IMG/VR virus record: IMGVR_UViG_3300031759_000109 | Span: 1 to 30,298 of that record | Direction: 5' to 3' (one strand) | DNA length: 30,298 bases | From: a virus | Shown here: in pieces, positions 6,388-13,489 of the stretch | Position numbering within the stretch: position 1 is the stretch's first letter | Layout: every line of letters begins with the position of its first letter | Position numbers and translations under genes: made by a program | The notes under the pieces: generated by a model | Told to the model about the DNA's origin: nothing | Databases searched by the model: none | What the model saw: the letters and a program-made list of their open reading frames with translations, nothing else

Positions 6388-6617
6388 TATACTACCTTTC
6401 CTAATACTGTGCTGATTAATTCATCTACCAGATGATCATATGGTTGCCCACGAACGTGTTTGGCCATGTAGATATCTCGAACTAACTCATTGCCACTGGC
6501 ACCAGTCCAAGTAGCACTGGTAGTGCCTTTTCGTCGTGTAAGTTCTTCAACCAGATCTTCAGTTTCAAAGTCATCTAAGTCAACCCAAACTTCTTCTTCA
6601 ACAGTTACATAAGGCAT
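6387..6617 (-). CDS. hypothetical protein, 76 aa
   Basis: Not recognised. The N-terminus is a beta-strand-like acidic segment 'MPYVTVEEEVWVDLDDFETE'. A helix 'DLVEELTRRKGT' and a C-terminal helical part 'DHLVDELISTVLGKVV' follow. Its ATG overlaps the TAA stop of the VWA protein gene upstream, so it is the first small gene behind it and probably translated by coupling. Similar short acidic proteins with a 'V.V..E..VDLDDF...DL..EL' pattern occur in phages and are usually annotated as hypothetical. Confidence 0.7.
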   Translation of the reverse strand: MPYVTVEEEVWVDLDDFETEDLVEELTRRKGTTSATWTGASGNELVRDIYMAKHVRGQPYDHLVDELISTVLGKVV

Positions 6618-7903
6618 TATCGTTTAGTTCCTTTGTCTAAGTCATAATACGCAGTTAACCCATATGGTGCAGTAATACTTGTGCTACCGTGAATAATAAA
6701 CAAGGTATCACAGTAGTTTTCATCACCCCAACCATCACCTGGGTATCCATCTGTAAACATCACAAACTTCTTAGGTACTATGTCATTATCTACCATGTAC
6801 TGCCAATTGGCTTCAAACAGTGTACCACCACCTCCACCAACTTCCCAATCCATAATTTCATCAATGTTTTCAGCTGTAAATACTGTGGCATTGTATACTT
6901 CAGTATCAAAACTCCAAAGGTGTAGTTTGAAACTGTTGTAACTTTCCATAATGCCTTTGACTTCACTTAGAATGTCTTTGAGCATTTCGTCGCTCATTGA
7001 GCCTGATGCGTCAACTGCTACACAGATATCAATTTCTTTTTCTAAATCGTTACCTGGAAGTATAGCATCCATGTCCCAACCTTTACGACTTGGGCGTGCC
7101 CAACTGTAGTCTGCACGGATAGTGCTTTGGATTTGTTGTTGCAACAACTCTCTCCAGTTAAGTTGTGGCTCTGTTAGGTCTTTGATTAAGCGACGAACAC
7201 CTGCTGGTAGTTGTCCTGCACCTACAGTCTGTGCTGCTGAGATAACAGCTTCTTTGATCTCGTCGCGGATTTCTTTCTTTTCAGCTTCTGAAAGTTTAGG
7301 ACGACCCTTGCCTTTACCGTCACCTTCTGGGCCTTCACCATTGGCACTGCTGTTACCGTCGCCATCTTCATCGCCGTCTAAGTGTTCGTCAAGCAACATT
7401 TCTTCTAGGTCTTCAATGCTAATTTTATCAGCTTTAGCATATAAGTCATCGTAGACTTCTTCAGCACTCCACCCACGATATTTTGGATCGTACAACCCAA
7501 CTGGAATCTTTTCACCAATCTTTTGATCTAACAAGTCTTGGTTAACGCAGTAGTCTGCCGCACAGTTAAACAAACGACGATCACGGTCGCCGTTACGTCC
7601 CATATGGTCGTAAACTAAGTGCATTACCTCATGCCCAATTAAAAATTCCAACTGTTTAGCTGGCATTTTTTTAAGGAATTCTGTGTTGTAGTATAGTTTA
7701 CGTCCATCAGTTGCCGCAGTTGGACACCACTCGTCTGCGTTTTCTAAACGTAAGCGTGTAGCCAAGTTACCAAAAAATGGTGCTTTCAACAGTAAGGCAA
7801 TACGAGCACCAATAATTTTTTCGCGTACTTGTGCGTCTACTTGCGCATCTGTTTTAATGCCAATGCGTTTTTTCTTTTCTGAATTTGTAGTAGCTGTTGT
7901 CAT
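6617..7903 (-). CDS. VWA-domain protein with HExxH metallopeptidase-like N-terminus
   Basis: A 428-aa protein of the DUF2201 type. The N-terminal half is a putative zinc metallopeptidase with 'LIGHEVMHLVYDH' (HExxH at residues 91-95, a further His at 100). An acidic, Gly-rich linker follows (about 165-205). The C-terminal VWA domain has an intact metal-ion-dependent adhesion site: 'DASGS' at 298-302, Thr361 after a Gly run, and Asp385 in 'MFTDGYPGD'. VWA proteins of this family normally work with a MoxR-type AAA+ ATPase to remodel or load metal into a target. A matching ATPase is at 11147-12241 under an almost identical promoter. The substrate is unknown. It leads an operon with several small genes. 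Confidence 0.88.
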   Translation of the reverse strand: MTTATTNSEKKKRIGIKTDAQVDAQVREKIIGARIALLLKAPFFGNLATRLRLENADEWCPTAATDGRKLYYNTEFLKKMPAKQLEFLIGHEVMHLVYDHMGRNGDRDRRLFNCAADYCVNQDLLDQKIGEKIPVGLYDPKYRGWSAEEVYDDLYAKADKISIEDLEEMLLDEHLDGDEDGDGNSSANGEGPEGDGKGKGRPKLSEAEKKEIRDEIKEAVISAAQTVGAGQLPAGVRRLIKDLTEPQLNWRELLQQQIQSTIRADYSWARPSRKGWDMDAILPGNDLEKEIDICVAVDASGSMSDEMLKDILSEVKGIMESYNSFKLHLWSFDTEVYNATVFTAENIDEIMDWEVGGGGGTLFEANWQYMVDNDIVPKKFVMFTDGYPGDGWGDENYCDTLFIIHGSTSITAPYGLTAYYDLDKGTKR

Positions 7904-7931
7904 CGTCTAACTTTCTTAATTGTATGTAACT

Positions 7932-7960
7932 ATTATACACTCAAACTAGGTATTTGTCAA
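7932..7960 (-). promoter_or_regulatory. consensus sigma70-type promoter of the VWA operon
   Basis: The -35 TTGACA is at 7955-7960 and the -10 TATAAT at 7932-7937, with a 17-bp spacer that ends in AGTTTGAGTG. The 14 bases AGTTTGAGTGTATA are identical in the promoter of the AAA+ ATPase gene. The leader is about 22 nt and contains an AAGAAAG-like weak ribosome site. Confidence 0.85.
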
Positions 7961-7975
7961 GCTCAAAATTGGGCT

Positions 7976-7983
7976 TATAAATA
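7976..7983 (+). promoter_or_regulatory. T4-type late promoter of the radical SAM gene, predicted leaderless
   Basis: An exact TATAAATA octamer on the plus strand, 5 bases before the ATG at 7989. With T4 spacing the transcript would begin at the ATG. No Shine-Dalgarno sequence is present. The divergent sigma70-type promoter of the VWA operon lies in the same 85-bp intergenic space. Confidence 0.6.
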
Positions 7984-7988
7984 CCTTT

Positions 7989-8987
7989 ATGCCTAAATTT
8001 TGTTCTGCTTCGTTTGATACTATTAATATACACCCAAATGGCAATGTAGCATCTTGTTTGTGTGCAGGATGGCATACCTTTGGCGCCAACATGGGTAACC
8101 TAAATCAAAATAGCCTACTGGAAATATTTGCCAATCAAAACTTTGAAAAGTTCAGAGGATCAATCGTAGACCAATCTTTTCAATACTGTCGTAAAGATGA
8201 ATGTGCTAAACTTTGGAATTTGGACCAAGTGGATAATTTGGACCAAGTCATCAAAAGACCAAGTTTACCAACAATGATGAATCTACAGATTGATCGTAAC
8301 TGCAATCTTAAATGCGGTAGTTGCAGAACCAGTGTTGATTGGTCAAAAGATGTAAACCCTCAGGCTGCAAAGATCTTAGATACACTAATCAATGACTATC
8401 AGGATTTTCAACTGCCTGTTTGGTTTCAATGTGATGGGCTAGGTGATATTTTTGCCAGCTCAGCATATCAAAATTTCTTTAGAAGCGAACGTTTACCAAA
8501 ATGTTTTCAATTTAATCTGACTACCAATGGTAATCTAGTTACTAAAAATTTAGATCTATTAGAGAAACTTAAAAGCCAGATATTCAGTGTATGCGTTAGT
8601 TTTGATGCTGGCAATGAAGTTACCTATAAAGAAGTGCGTGGCGGCAAGTACAGTTTAATTGTAGATGGTGTATTAGCTATGATTAAAATGGGTATTCTAA
8701 GAGTCAACACTTCATTTGTTGTACAGAAAAAGAACTATCTTGAAGTACTAGATCACTACAATTTCTGCAAACAAGTAGGTATTAATCACACTGGATTTAG
8801 TAAGATTGATCGTTGGGGACATATGAGTGATGCTTGGTGGCAGGATAATCAAATTGACAACAATCCTGATGTAGACTATGATTTCTTAATTAATGCCCTA
8901 CAAACCATTAAAAAAGATCCAAAATTTAATATCTGTGGCGGGTTAGAAAATCTTATTTCAAGTGTTGTACATGATAAACGCACTTAG
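7989..8987 (+). CDS. radical SAM enzyme with N-terminal twitch/SPASM-like domain
   Basis: A 332-aa SAM-radical enzyme. The Fe-S/SAM motif CxxxCxxC is Cys105-Cys109-Cys112 ('CNLKCGSC'). Before it lies a twitch/SPASM-like segment (about 5-75): Cys5, 'HPNGNVASCLC' (Cys23, Cys25), 'GNLNQNSLLEIF', then 'CRKDEC' (Cys67, Cys72), able to bind an auxiliary cluster. The order twitch-then-core is that of the 'twitch domain-containing radical SAM' proteins. The core continues with 'NLTTNGNLV'. The substrate is unknown; relatives act on peptides or sugars. It is one of only two plus-strand genes, sits between minus-strand operons and overlaps the convergent 94-aa gene by 30 bases. MetK, encoded further along, can supply SAM. 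Confidence 0.88.
   Translation: MPKFCSASFDTINIHPNGNVASCLCAGWHTFGANMGNLNQNSLLEIFANQNFEKFRGSIVDQSFQYCRKDECAKLWNLDQVDNLDQVIKRPSLPTMMNLQIDRNCNLKCGSCRTSVDWSKDVNPQAAKILDTLINDYQDFQLPVWFQCDGLGDIFASSAYQNFFRSERLPKCFQFNLTTNGNLVTKNLDLLEKLKSQIFSVCVSFDAGNEVTYKEVRGGKYSLIVDGVLAMIKMGILRVNTSFVVQKKNYLEVLDHYNFCKQVGINHTGFSKIDRWGHMSDAWWQDNQIDNNPDVDYDFLINALQTIKKDPKFNICGGLENLISSVVHDKRT
8217..8248 (+). repeat. 18-bp-period direct repeat inside the radical SAM gene
   Basis: AATTTGGACCAAGT occurs at 8217-8230 and again at 8235-8248. The 18-base period keeps the frame and gives 'NLDQVDNLDQVI' in the protein, in the linker between twitch segment and core. It looks like a small in-frame duplication. Confidence 0.8.
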
Positions 8988-9242
8988 TTGAGCATCGTTT
9001 AAGTACAATTCTCTGCGAAAATCGTTAGTCTGCCAGGCCCAAGTGTACCCTAATTCCAAGTGCTGATTTATTTCAAACAGTTCCAACTCACAGCCCAGAC
9101 CAAAAGATTCAAAACACCAATGACGTATCTTTAGGAATTCTTCGTTCCAATATACTTTGACACGATGTGAAAACAGCCCGTGGCCATTGTAGCGACGATC
9201 CATCTTTTGTATTTTATAACGACTTGCTGCTGTTAGACCCAT
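8958..9242 (-). CDS. hypothetical protein, 94 aa
   Basis: Not recognised. It is a basic N-terminal segment ('GLTAASRYKIQKMDRRYNGH') followed by 'VKVYWNEEFLKIRHWCFESF', ending in an acidic/aromatic part with 'LGYTWAWQTNDFRRELYL'. The look is of a compact alpha/beta protein without catalytic signature. Its 3' end overlaps the plus-strand radical SAM gene tail to tail by 30 bases. A perfect 8-bp stem-loop ends 8 bases before its ATG and holds the only ribosome-site-like bases. Confidence 0.65.
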   Translation of the reverse strand: MGLTAASRYKIQKMDRRYNGHGLFSHRVKVYWNEEFLKIRHWCFESFGLGCELELFEINQHLELGYTWAWQTNDFRRELYLNDAQLSAFIMYNT

Positions 9243-9250
9243 ACTATGTT

Positions 9251-9272
9251 CTAAGCCCCTTGCAGGGCTTAG
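9251..9272. promoter_or_regulatory. 8-bp perfect stem-loop between the FkbM gene and the 94-aa gene
   Basis: CTAAGCCC (9251-9258) pairs with GGGCTTAG (9265-9272) around a 6-base loop. Neither strand has a T-run after it, so it is not a canonical terminator. On the minus strand it ends 8 bases before the ATG at 9242 and its 3' arm carries GGGGCTTAG, where the ribosome would bind. A role in translation control or partial termination is possible. Confidence 0.55.
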
Positions 9273-9277
9273 TCCTA

Positions 9278-10306
9278 TTAGGCTTCTTGGATTAGGTCTG
9301 GATTGGCGTAGGTAACTTTCTTTTTCTTACCAAAGCCCTTGGCTCCCATACCTGGGTGTTTAGTATTGCTAGTATCTGCTTCTACAGGCACTTCTAAAGG
9401 CACAAAGAAACGATCCATTACACCTTTGATACGCAACCATTCGTCTGGTAATCTTTGCCCTTTGAAGTCATAGACACCATAGTTACCAATCTTGTTAATG
9501 AAGAAATCCCACATGTCGTCTGGAGTATAACCAAAGTGACGGCATTGTGCTTCTACAATTTCTAACTGCACAATAGGACGGCAACGACGAATAGTCTGTT
9601 CTGCACCCTGTAGGATTGGATATTCATATCCTTCACAGTCAATTTTAATAATGTCCACATTGTCAAAAGCATAGCTGTCTAAGGTGTTGACATTAACTTT
9701 GTGTAGGTCACGTTTGGTTTTAGCACGACGATCTTCTGTGAGTATACAATTATGACCTGCATTGTTTGGGTGATGTTCCATTTCCATAATACCAGGAATA
9801 TTACCAAGTCCTTCATTGTGTGCAACAATATTAGCAGTCAACGCTAAACTAGCAAATGAACCATCTGGTTGTTTAAACCAACCATCTGCATGATTTGGAT
9901 CATGTATGGTACTAATAGTCTTGGTATCCCAATAGCGTCCTTTTAACTCAACGTGTTGGTTAAGTGTAATGTTTTCTACTGCTAGGTTATATGTTTCTGG
10001 AAATGGCTCAAATCCATGTACTTCCTGTGCCCAAGTGGCATATTCCATGGTGTTGTTAGCAACATTCATGCCTACGTCTACAATAGTCTGTGCATTGGGT
10101 TTTAATTTGCGTAGAAATTTAAGATTACGTCCTTGATATGGACCATTTTCACGAGCAAAACGTTGAACATACAATGCATCACCTTTCCATACCCAATAGA
10201 GACGACCCATGCGATTATGGATCAGTTCTTTAGTTGGATCTTGATTTAGTGTACTAAGTGTTTTAAAATGCTGTACGTCCCACTCATGCCATTGATAGTT
10301 CTTCAT
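9278..10306 (-). CDS. FkbM-family SAM-dependent methyltransferase
   Basis: A 342-aa protein. The methyltransferase fold is seen in 'IVDVGMNVANNTMEYA' (SAM-binding glycine region, about 75-90), 'VHGFEPFPETYNLAVEN' (acidic loop and motif II) and 'VDIIKIDCEGYEYPILQGAE', the FkbM-type hallmark. FkbM enzymes usually O-methylate sugars or small molecules. The N-terminal 70 residues are an extra domain ('LYWVWKGDALYVQRFAREN'). The last 26 residues are a basic Gly/Lys tail 'HPGMGAKGFGKKKK' at 317-330, which echoes the upstream 287-aa protein. A ribosome site AAGGAA is near. It follows the 287-aa gene with a 23-base overlap in the MoxR operon. The substrate is unknown; phage or host glycan is the likeliest guess. 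Confidence 0.85.
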   Translation of the reverse strand: MKNYQWHEWDVQHFKTLSTLNQDPTKELIHNRMGRLYWVWKGDALYVQRFARENGPYQGRNLKFLRKLKPNAQTIVDVGMNVANNTMEYATWAQEVHGFEPFPETYNLAVENITLNQHVELKGRYWDTKTISTIHDPNHADGWFKQPDGSFASLALTANIVAHNEGLGNIPGIMEMEHHPNNAGHNCILTEDRRAKTKRDLHKVNVNTLDSYAFDNVDIIKIDCEGYEYPILQGAEQTIRRCRPIVQLEIVEAQCRHFGYTPDDMWDFFINKIGNYGVYDFKGQRLPDEWLRIKGVMDRFFVPLEVPVEADTSNTKHPGMGAKGFGKKKKVTYANPDLIQEA

Positions 10307-11147
10307 TCCATTCCTTGTATAGTTTAGCTACTGCTTCGTTATAATATAACATGTTTTCAGTTGGATCAGTTATTTGTCTTAACTGATAGTGATAATAATA
10401 TTTAAGCAAAGAAAACGCATCATCATAATATTTTACAGCAATTTCCATAGAAGGTAAACTGTGATGACCACCACTATTGATCAAATTCTGTTCTTGCTCT
10501 TTAACTTTTTCACTCCAATCGTAAGTAGCTACTTCTGCTAGAATATCAGCATACTGTTCAGCAGTAATAGCCTGTAGTTCTAACTTAGTTAGAGCACTGA
10601 CATCTTGCCCTTCGTAGAACACAGGATTGGTATATTTGCTAAAAGGAACAGTTGGATCATATGTGCCTTTTTTCTTTTGTTCTTTTTGTTCTATTAGACA
10701 TACTAGAGTACGCTCTAAAACAAATTTAGCTAGGTCATTTGGGGTAAATGGTTGGTTGGCAACAATGTAGTCTTGTTCAAACTCAAGGAATAGATCAATC
10801 AGTTCTTCAGTATGTTCTATACGATGATCGTTTCTGTTGCGTTCTGTTAGGCTAATACAACTGTTAGTTCTAAACTTAATCTTTTCAATAGTTCTAAATG
10901 TAAGATCTAAACTGTCAGTAATACCTCTAAAACGTTCTTTAGCACAGTCGTTATTACCAGTACCACCTAAACGTTTTTTAGGTTTGCCTAGGCCTTTAAA
11001 CCCAAATCCACCTGTACCTGGACCATGTTGTAGTCTAATTGGACTTGTATAATAACTGTCACTACCTACGTGACTGCAAAGCTCTTGAAGATACTTTGCA
11101 ATCACATAAGCAGTAGCAGTGGCAGTGATTAATTTCTTTGGTAACAT
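10284..11147 (-). CDS. hypothetical protein, 287 aa, between AAA+ ATPase and FkbM genes
   Basis: Function not recognised. Residues 1-30 are hydrophobic-helical ('LITATATAYVIAKYLQELCS'). A basic Gly-rich motif 'GGFGFKGLGKPKKRLGG' (46-62) follows, then a long, mostly helical body of acidic and aromatic stretches ('ELIDLFLEFEQDYIVANQPF', 'FSLLKYYYHYQLRQITDPTE'). The start overlaps the TAA of the AAA+ ATPase gene (TAATG), so the two are translationally coupled, and it could be the client or adaptor of the ATPase (inference from position). There is no known catalytic motif. The Gly/Lys motif resembles the tail of the downstream FkbM protein. Confidence 0.75.
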   Translation of the reverse strand: MLPKKLITATATAYVIAKYLQELCSHVGSDSYYTSPIRLQHGPGTGGFGFKGLGKPKKRLGGTGNNDCAKERFRGITDSLDLTFRTIEKIKFRTNSCISLTERNRNDHRIEHTEELIDLFLEFEQDYIVANQPFTPNDLAKFVLERTLVCLIEQKEQKKKGTYDPTVPFSKYTNPVFYEGQDVSALTKLELQAITAEQYADILAEVATYDWSEKVKEQEQNLINSGGHHSLPSMEIAVKYYDDAFSLLKYYYHYQLRQITDPTENMLYYNEAVAKLYKEWNEELSMA

Positions 11148-12241
11148 TAAGCTACAGCTTGTACAATGTACTTGCCAAAGCGTTTGTGGAACTCATCAAA
11201 TGTTTTCAATTTGTTTGGAACAAATGGTAAGTTGTACACAGTTAACGCTACACGAGCACCCATAACAGTAAGCTCTGTAGTAAAATTAGCCATCATAAAG
11301 CCAAAGAAGTTATCTACCATTTCATGCCATTTTTCTGTAGTAACTTTGTCTTTTTGACTGTTAAGATCTTTCAACTCATAACACATACTAACTGTTAATG
11401 AATACATAGCTGAAATTTCTTTAACTTTCAACTCTTTAACTTTACCCTCTAAAATTTCACGTGGGTTAGGCATTTGTCCTGCTACCTTACGGTGTGCCAT
11501 AAACTTAACTGCGGTACCATCACCAATTGTACCTGCTACCAAGTCAGTTTCAATGTTAGTAGGTAAGTTACCTTCTAGCAATTGACTAACAAAAGTCCAG
11601 CTACGTGGTGTAGCAAAAGCACGGCTTGAACCTTTTGGATCAAAGTCAAACAAGTCTTGTTTAGCAAAACTTACATAACCCACAACGTCTTTGTGAATGT
11701 TATGTTGCACTGCCCAACGTTGCCACGCATCAAAATCTGGACGCATTTCCAAATGGATAAAACGGTTAGCTAGTGGACTTGGCATACGGAATGTAACGCC
11801 TTTGTCACCTTCTCTGTTACCTGCGGCAACTAATACTACATTGTCTGGCAACACATACTTACCAATGCGACGGTTAAGAATCAACTGATAAGCTGCAGCC
11901 TGTACGCTAGGAGCCGCACTGTTCATTTCATCTAAAAACAACACCACAGTTGGATACTGTGCAGCTAGTTCTGCACTTGGCAAGTCAATTGGAGGTGCCC
12001 AATCCATCAAGTTGTTTTCTTTGTTGTAAAATGGAATACCACGAATATCAGTTGGATCCATTTGTCCTAAACGCAAGTCAATCATATGACCTTGCATTTC
12101 TTCTGCAATGCTTTCTACTAGTTCACTTTTGCCAATGCCTGGAGGACCCCAAAGGAACACTGGGCGTTTAGTTTTAAAACATTGTTGTAAAGCAATTCTT
12201 GCTTCTTCACTAGTTACGGTACGATTTTCTGAGACTGCCAT
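11147..12241 (-). CDS. MoxR-type AAA+ ATPase
   Basis: A 364-aa AAA+ ATPase of the MoxR/CobS-like class. Walker A 'GPPGIGKS' is at 32-39, Walker B 'VVLFLDEMN' at 99-107, sensor-1 Asn142 in 'AAGNREGD' and the arginine-finger region 'PSPLANRF' at 154-161. The insert 'RLGQMDPTDIRGIP' (57-70) before Walker B is typical of MoxR. These ATPases form rings that, with a VWA partner, remodel or metallate a target protein. The partner is encoded at 6617-7903, away from it but under the same promoter type. T4-like cyanophages carry CobS-like ATPases of related sequence (known in general). It leads the operon with the 287-aa, FkbM and 94-aa genes. Confidence 0.92.
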   Translation of the reverse strand: MAVSENRTVTSEEARIALQQCFKTKRPVFLWGPPGIGKSELVESIAEEMQGHMIDLRLGQMDPTDIRGIPFYNKENNLMDWAPPIDLPSAELAAQYPTVVLFLDEMNSAAPSVQAAAYQLILNRRIGKYVLPDNVVLVAAGNREGDKGVTFRMPSPLANRFIHLEMRPDFDAWQRWAVQHNIHKDVVGYVSFAKQDLFDFDPKGSSRAFATPRSWTFVSQLLEGNLPTNIETDLVAGTIGDGTAVKFMAHRKVAGQMPNPREILEGKVKELKVKEISAMYSLTVSMCYELKDLNSQKDKVTTEKWHEMVDNFFGFMMANFTTELTVMGARVALTVYNLPFVPNKLKTFDEFHKRFGKYIVQAVA

Positions 12242-12293
12242 TTGTCTAGCCTTTCTATAAATTAACTACGGAATTTTTAACTTCTAAGCATAC

Positions 12294-12322
12294 AGTATAC
12301 ACTCAAACTGAACAGATGTCAA
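12294..12322 (-). promoter_or_regulatory. sigma70-type promoter of the AAA+ ATPase operon
   Basis: The -35 TTGACA is at 12317-12322 and the -10 TATACT at 12294-12299, with a 17-bp spacer ending CAGTTTGAGTG. It shares AGTTTGAGTGTATA with the VWA-operon promoter. The leader is about 46 nt with AGAAAGG some 10 bases before the ATG. Confidence 0.82.
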
Positions 12323-12326
12323 GTAC

Positions 12327-12494
12327 TTAATGCAGTGTGTCTGAATCTGGAATAACCACACACTTGCCTGCGTTAAATCTAGCCACAGCTAATTCTGCCA
12401 TGGCCACAATAGATTCAACTGCTTCACGGTCCTCTCTAGTCAGTCCCTCTGAACCCCAAATTTGGTCTACGATTGCTTGATCTTCTAGAGTCAT
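12327..12494 (-). CDS. small hypothetical protein, 55 aa
   Basis: A short gene with a 55-aa, mainly helical acidic product ('MTLEDQAIVDQIWGSEGLTR' then 'EDREAVESIVAMAELAVARF') ending 'VVIPDSDTLH'. The ATG overlaps the TAA of the 142-aa gene (TAATG) and a GAGGAAG ribosome site lies in the end of that gene. The stop falls 5 bases before the -35 box of the next promoter. The frame is open with clean coupling on both sides, which is the main support. The function is unknown. Confidence 0.68.
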   Translation of the reverse strand: MTLEDQAIVDQIWGSEGLTREDREAVESIVAMAELAVARFNAGKCVVIPDSDTLH

Positions 12495-12922
12495 TACGCT
12501 TCTTCCTCATCAAATTCATCTTCTTCGTCACCATATTCTGGGTCAGTATCAATTTCAATAACAACATTGCTATCTACTGTGACAAACTTAATAACGCCAT
12601 CGGTATTCACTAATTCAAATGGTCTGTCAAACTCAACTGTCTGCACACCTTCTAACCACCACTCTGGGTCATAGACATCTTCTACACGAATACACCCAAT
12701 TAGGCCTGCGTCTACTGGATACTCTCGACCTTGTTGATCTTGGTATGTACCATCACCGTAGGCAGTTGAACTAACTGCAAAACGTACACCATTGGCTAGG
12801 TTAAATTCTCCATTTAGGACACCTGGACCATCTATAGCAAACATTAGGTTACAGACTTCTCGCCACTGTGGGTGCATGACATAACACAAATCACCAACAT
12901 AGTATGTACCTGGACGCATCAT
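12494..12922 (-). CDS. hypothetical phage protein with acidic tail, 142 aa
   Basis: Not recognised. It is a beta-rich domain starting 'MMRPGTYYVGDLCYVMHPQW'. It continues with 'NLANGVRFAVSSTAYGDGTY', 'YPVDAGLIGCIRVEDVYD' and 'VQTVEFDRPFELVNTDGVIK', and ends in a strongly acidic tail (about 125-142). The pattern 'G.Y..GD.CYV....W' followed by a GDG turn is seen in several phage and bacterial hypothetical proteins that look like small beta-barrels. It lies second in the operon after the 85-aa gene. No enzyme motif is visible. Confidence 0.75.
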   Translation of the reverse strand: MMRPGTYYVGDLCYVMHPQWREVCNLMFAIDGPGVLNGEFNLANGVRFAVSSTAYGDGTYQDQQGREYPVDAGLIGCIRVEDVYDPEWWLEGVQTVEFDRPFELVNTDGVIKFVTVDSNVVIEIDTDPEYGDEEDEFDEEEA

Positions 12923-12924
12923 AA

Positions 12925-13185
12925 TTAAGCAGCCTCTCTTTCGTCTTTCATTAAGTTAAACATGATGTACTTGGCAATGTTGATATATTGACGAGCGCGG
13001 TTAGCTGTTTCTGGACTTACCCAACCATCTGTATTAAACTCTGGATCTAAGATCTGTTGTGCATCACTTAACATACCTGCGGCAAACATCATTTCTTGAC
13101 CTGGAAACGCTTGTTCTTTTACCATACGATCTACTGCCGCTTTTGGCATACCGTATGCTTGTAATTCCCATTGTAGATCTGACAT
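12925..13185 (-). CDS. hypothetical helical protein, 86 aa
   Basis: Not recognised. The start is taken at ATG 13185 ('MSDLQWELQAYG'), where AGGAG sits 7 bases upstream. The frame is open 42 bases further, but that would run into the promoter's transcribed leader and -10 box. The protein is helical ('PKAAVDRMVKEQAFPGQEMM', 'ANRARQYINIAKYIMFNLMK') without recognisable motifs. It is the first gene of the unit that includes the 142-aa and 55-aa genes. Confidence 0.75.
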   Translation of the reverse strand: MSDLQWELQAYGMPKAAVDRMVKEQAFPGQEMMFAAGMLSDAQQILDPEFNTDGWVSPETANRARQYINIAKYIMFNLMKDEREAA

Positions 13186-13218
13186 AGTTTGCTCCTGTTT
13201 TGTTATTGTATGTGTAAC

Positions 13219-13247
13219 ATTATACACTCAAAACAACCAAAAGTCAA
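13219..13247 (-). promoter_or_regulatory. sigma70-type promoter with upstream stop codon in the -35 box
   Basis: The -35 TTGACT is at 13242-13247 and the -10 TATAAT at 13219-13224, with a 17-bp spacer ending TTTTGAGTG. The TGA stop of the membrane-protein gene (13244-13246) forms part of the -35. The bases after the -10 (GTTACACATACAATAA) also resemble those after the VWA promoter. Confidence 0.82.
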
Positions 13248-13489
13248 CCAAAAAATGCGTTATAGATGCCAATTGATCCAATGGTTAAACTAATAATATT
13301 AACCAGAGTTTGTGGCTTGTTACGAGTACGAATTGCCCAAGTTAGAAAGCAGGCTGTACCAAAAAAGAATACTATAATGTTCCAAGGATACACACTTGGA
13401 CCAATAGCATTCAGAGTGTGCCCTGCTACAACTAGTGGAGCACCCGTCCACTGTAATACATCGTTGGTTTCTAATTTAGTTATTTTCAT
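13244..13489 (-). CDS. small inner-membrane protein, 81 aa, two spans
   Basis: Not recognised by function. There are two hydrophobic segments: about 37-54 ('NIIVFFFGTACFLTWAI') and 62-80 ('LVNIISLTIGSIGIYNAFFG'), joined by a basic loop 'RTRNKPQ', which should lie in the cytoplasm. The conserved-looking 'GHTLNAIGPSVYPWN' before the first span is the kind of motif seen in a family of phage two-span proteins (recalled, not searched). The start overlaps the end of the 101-aa Cys-rich gene by 14 bases. It may modify the host membrane, which is inference only. Confidence 0.75.
   Translation of the reverse strand: MKITKLETNDVLQWTGAPLVVAGHTLNAIGPSVYPWNIIVFFFGTACFLTWAIRTRNKPQTLVNIISLTIGSIGIYNAFFG

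Noticed and set aside
7122-7454. A 110-aa Ser/Cys/Pro-rich frame on the plus strand
   Set aside because: It lies wholly inside the VWA gene, opposite strand, with low-complexity composition and no ribosome site; a shadow of the linker region.
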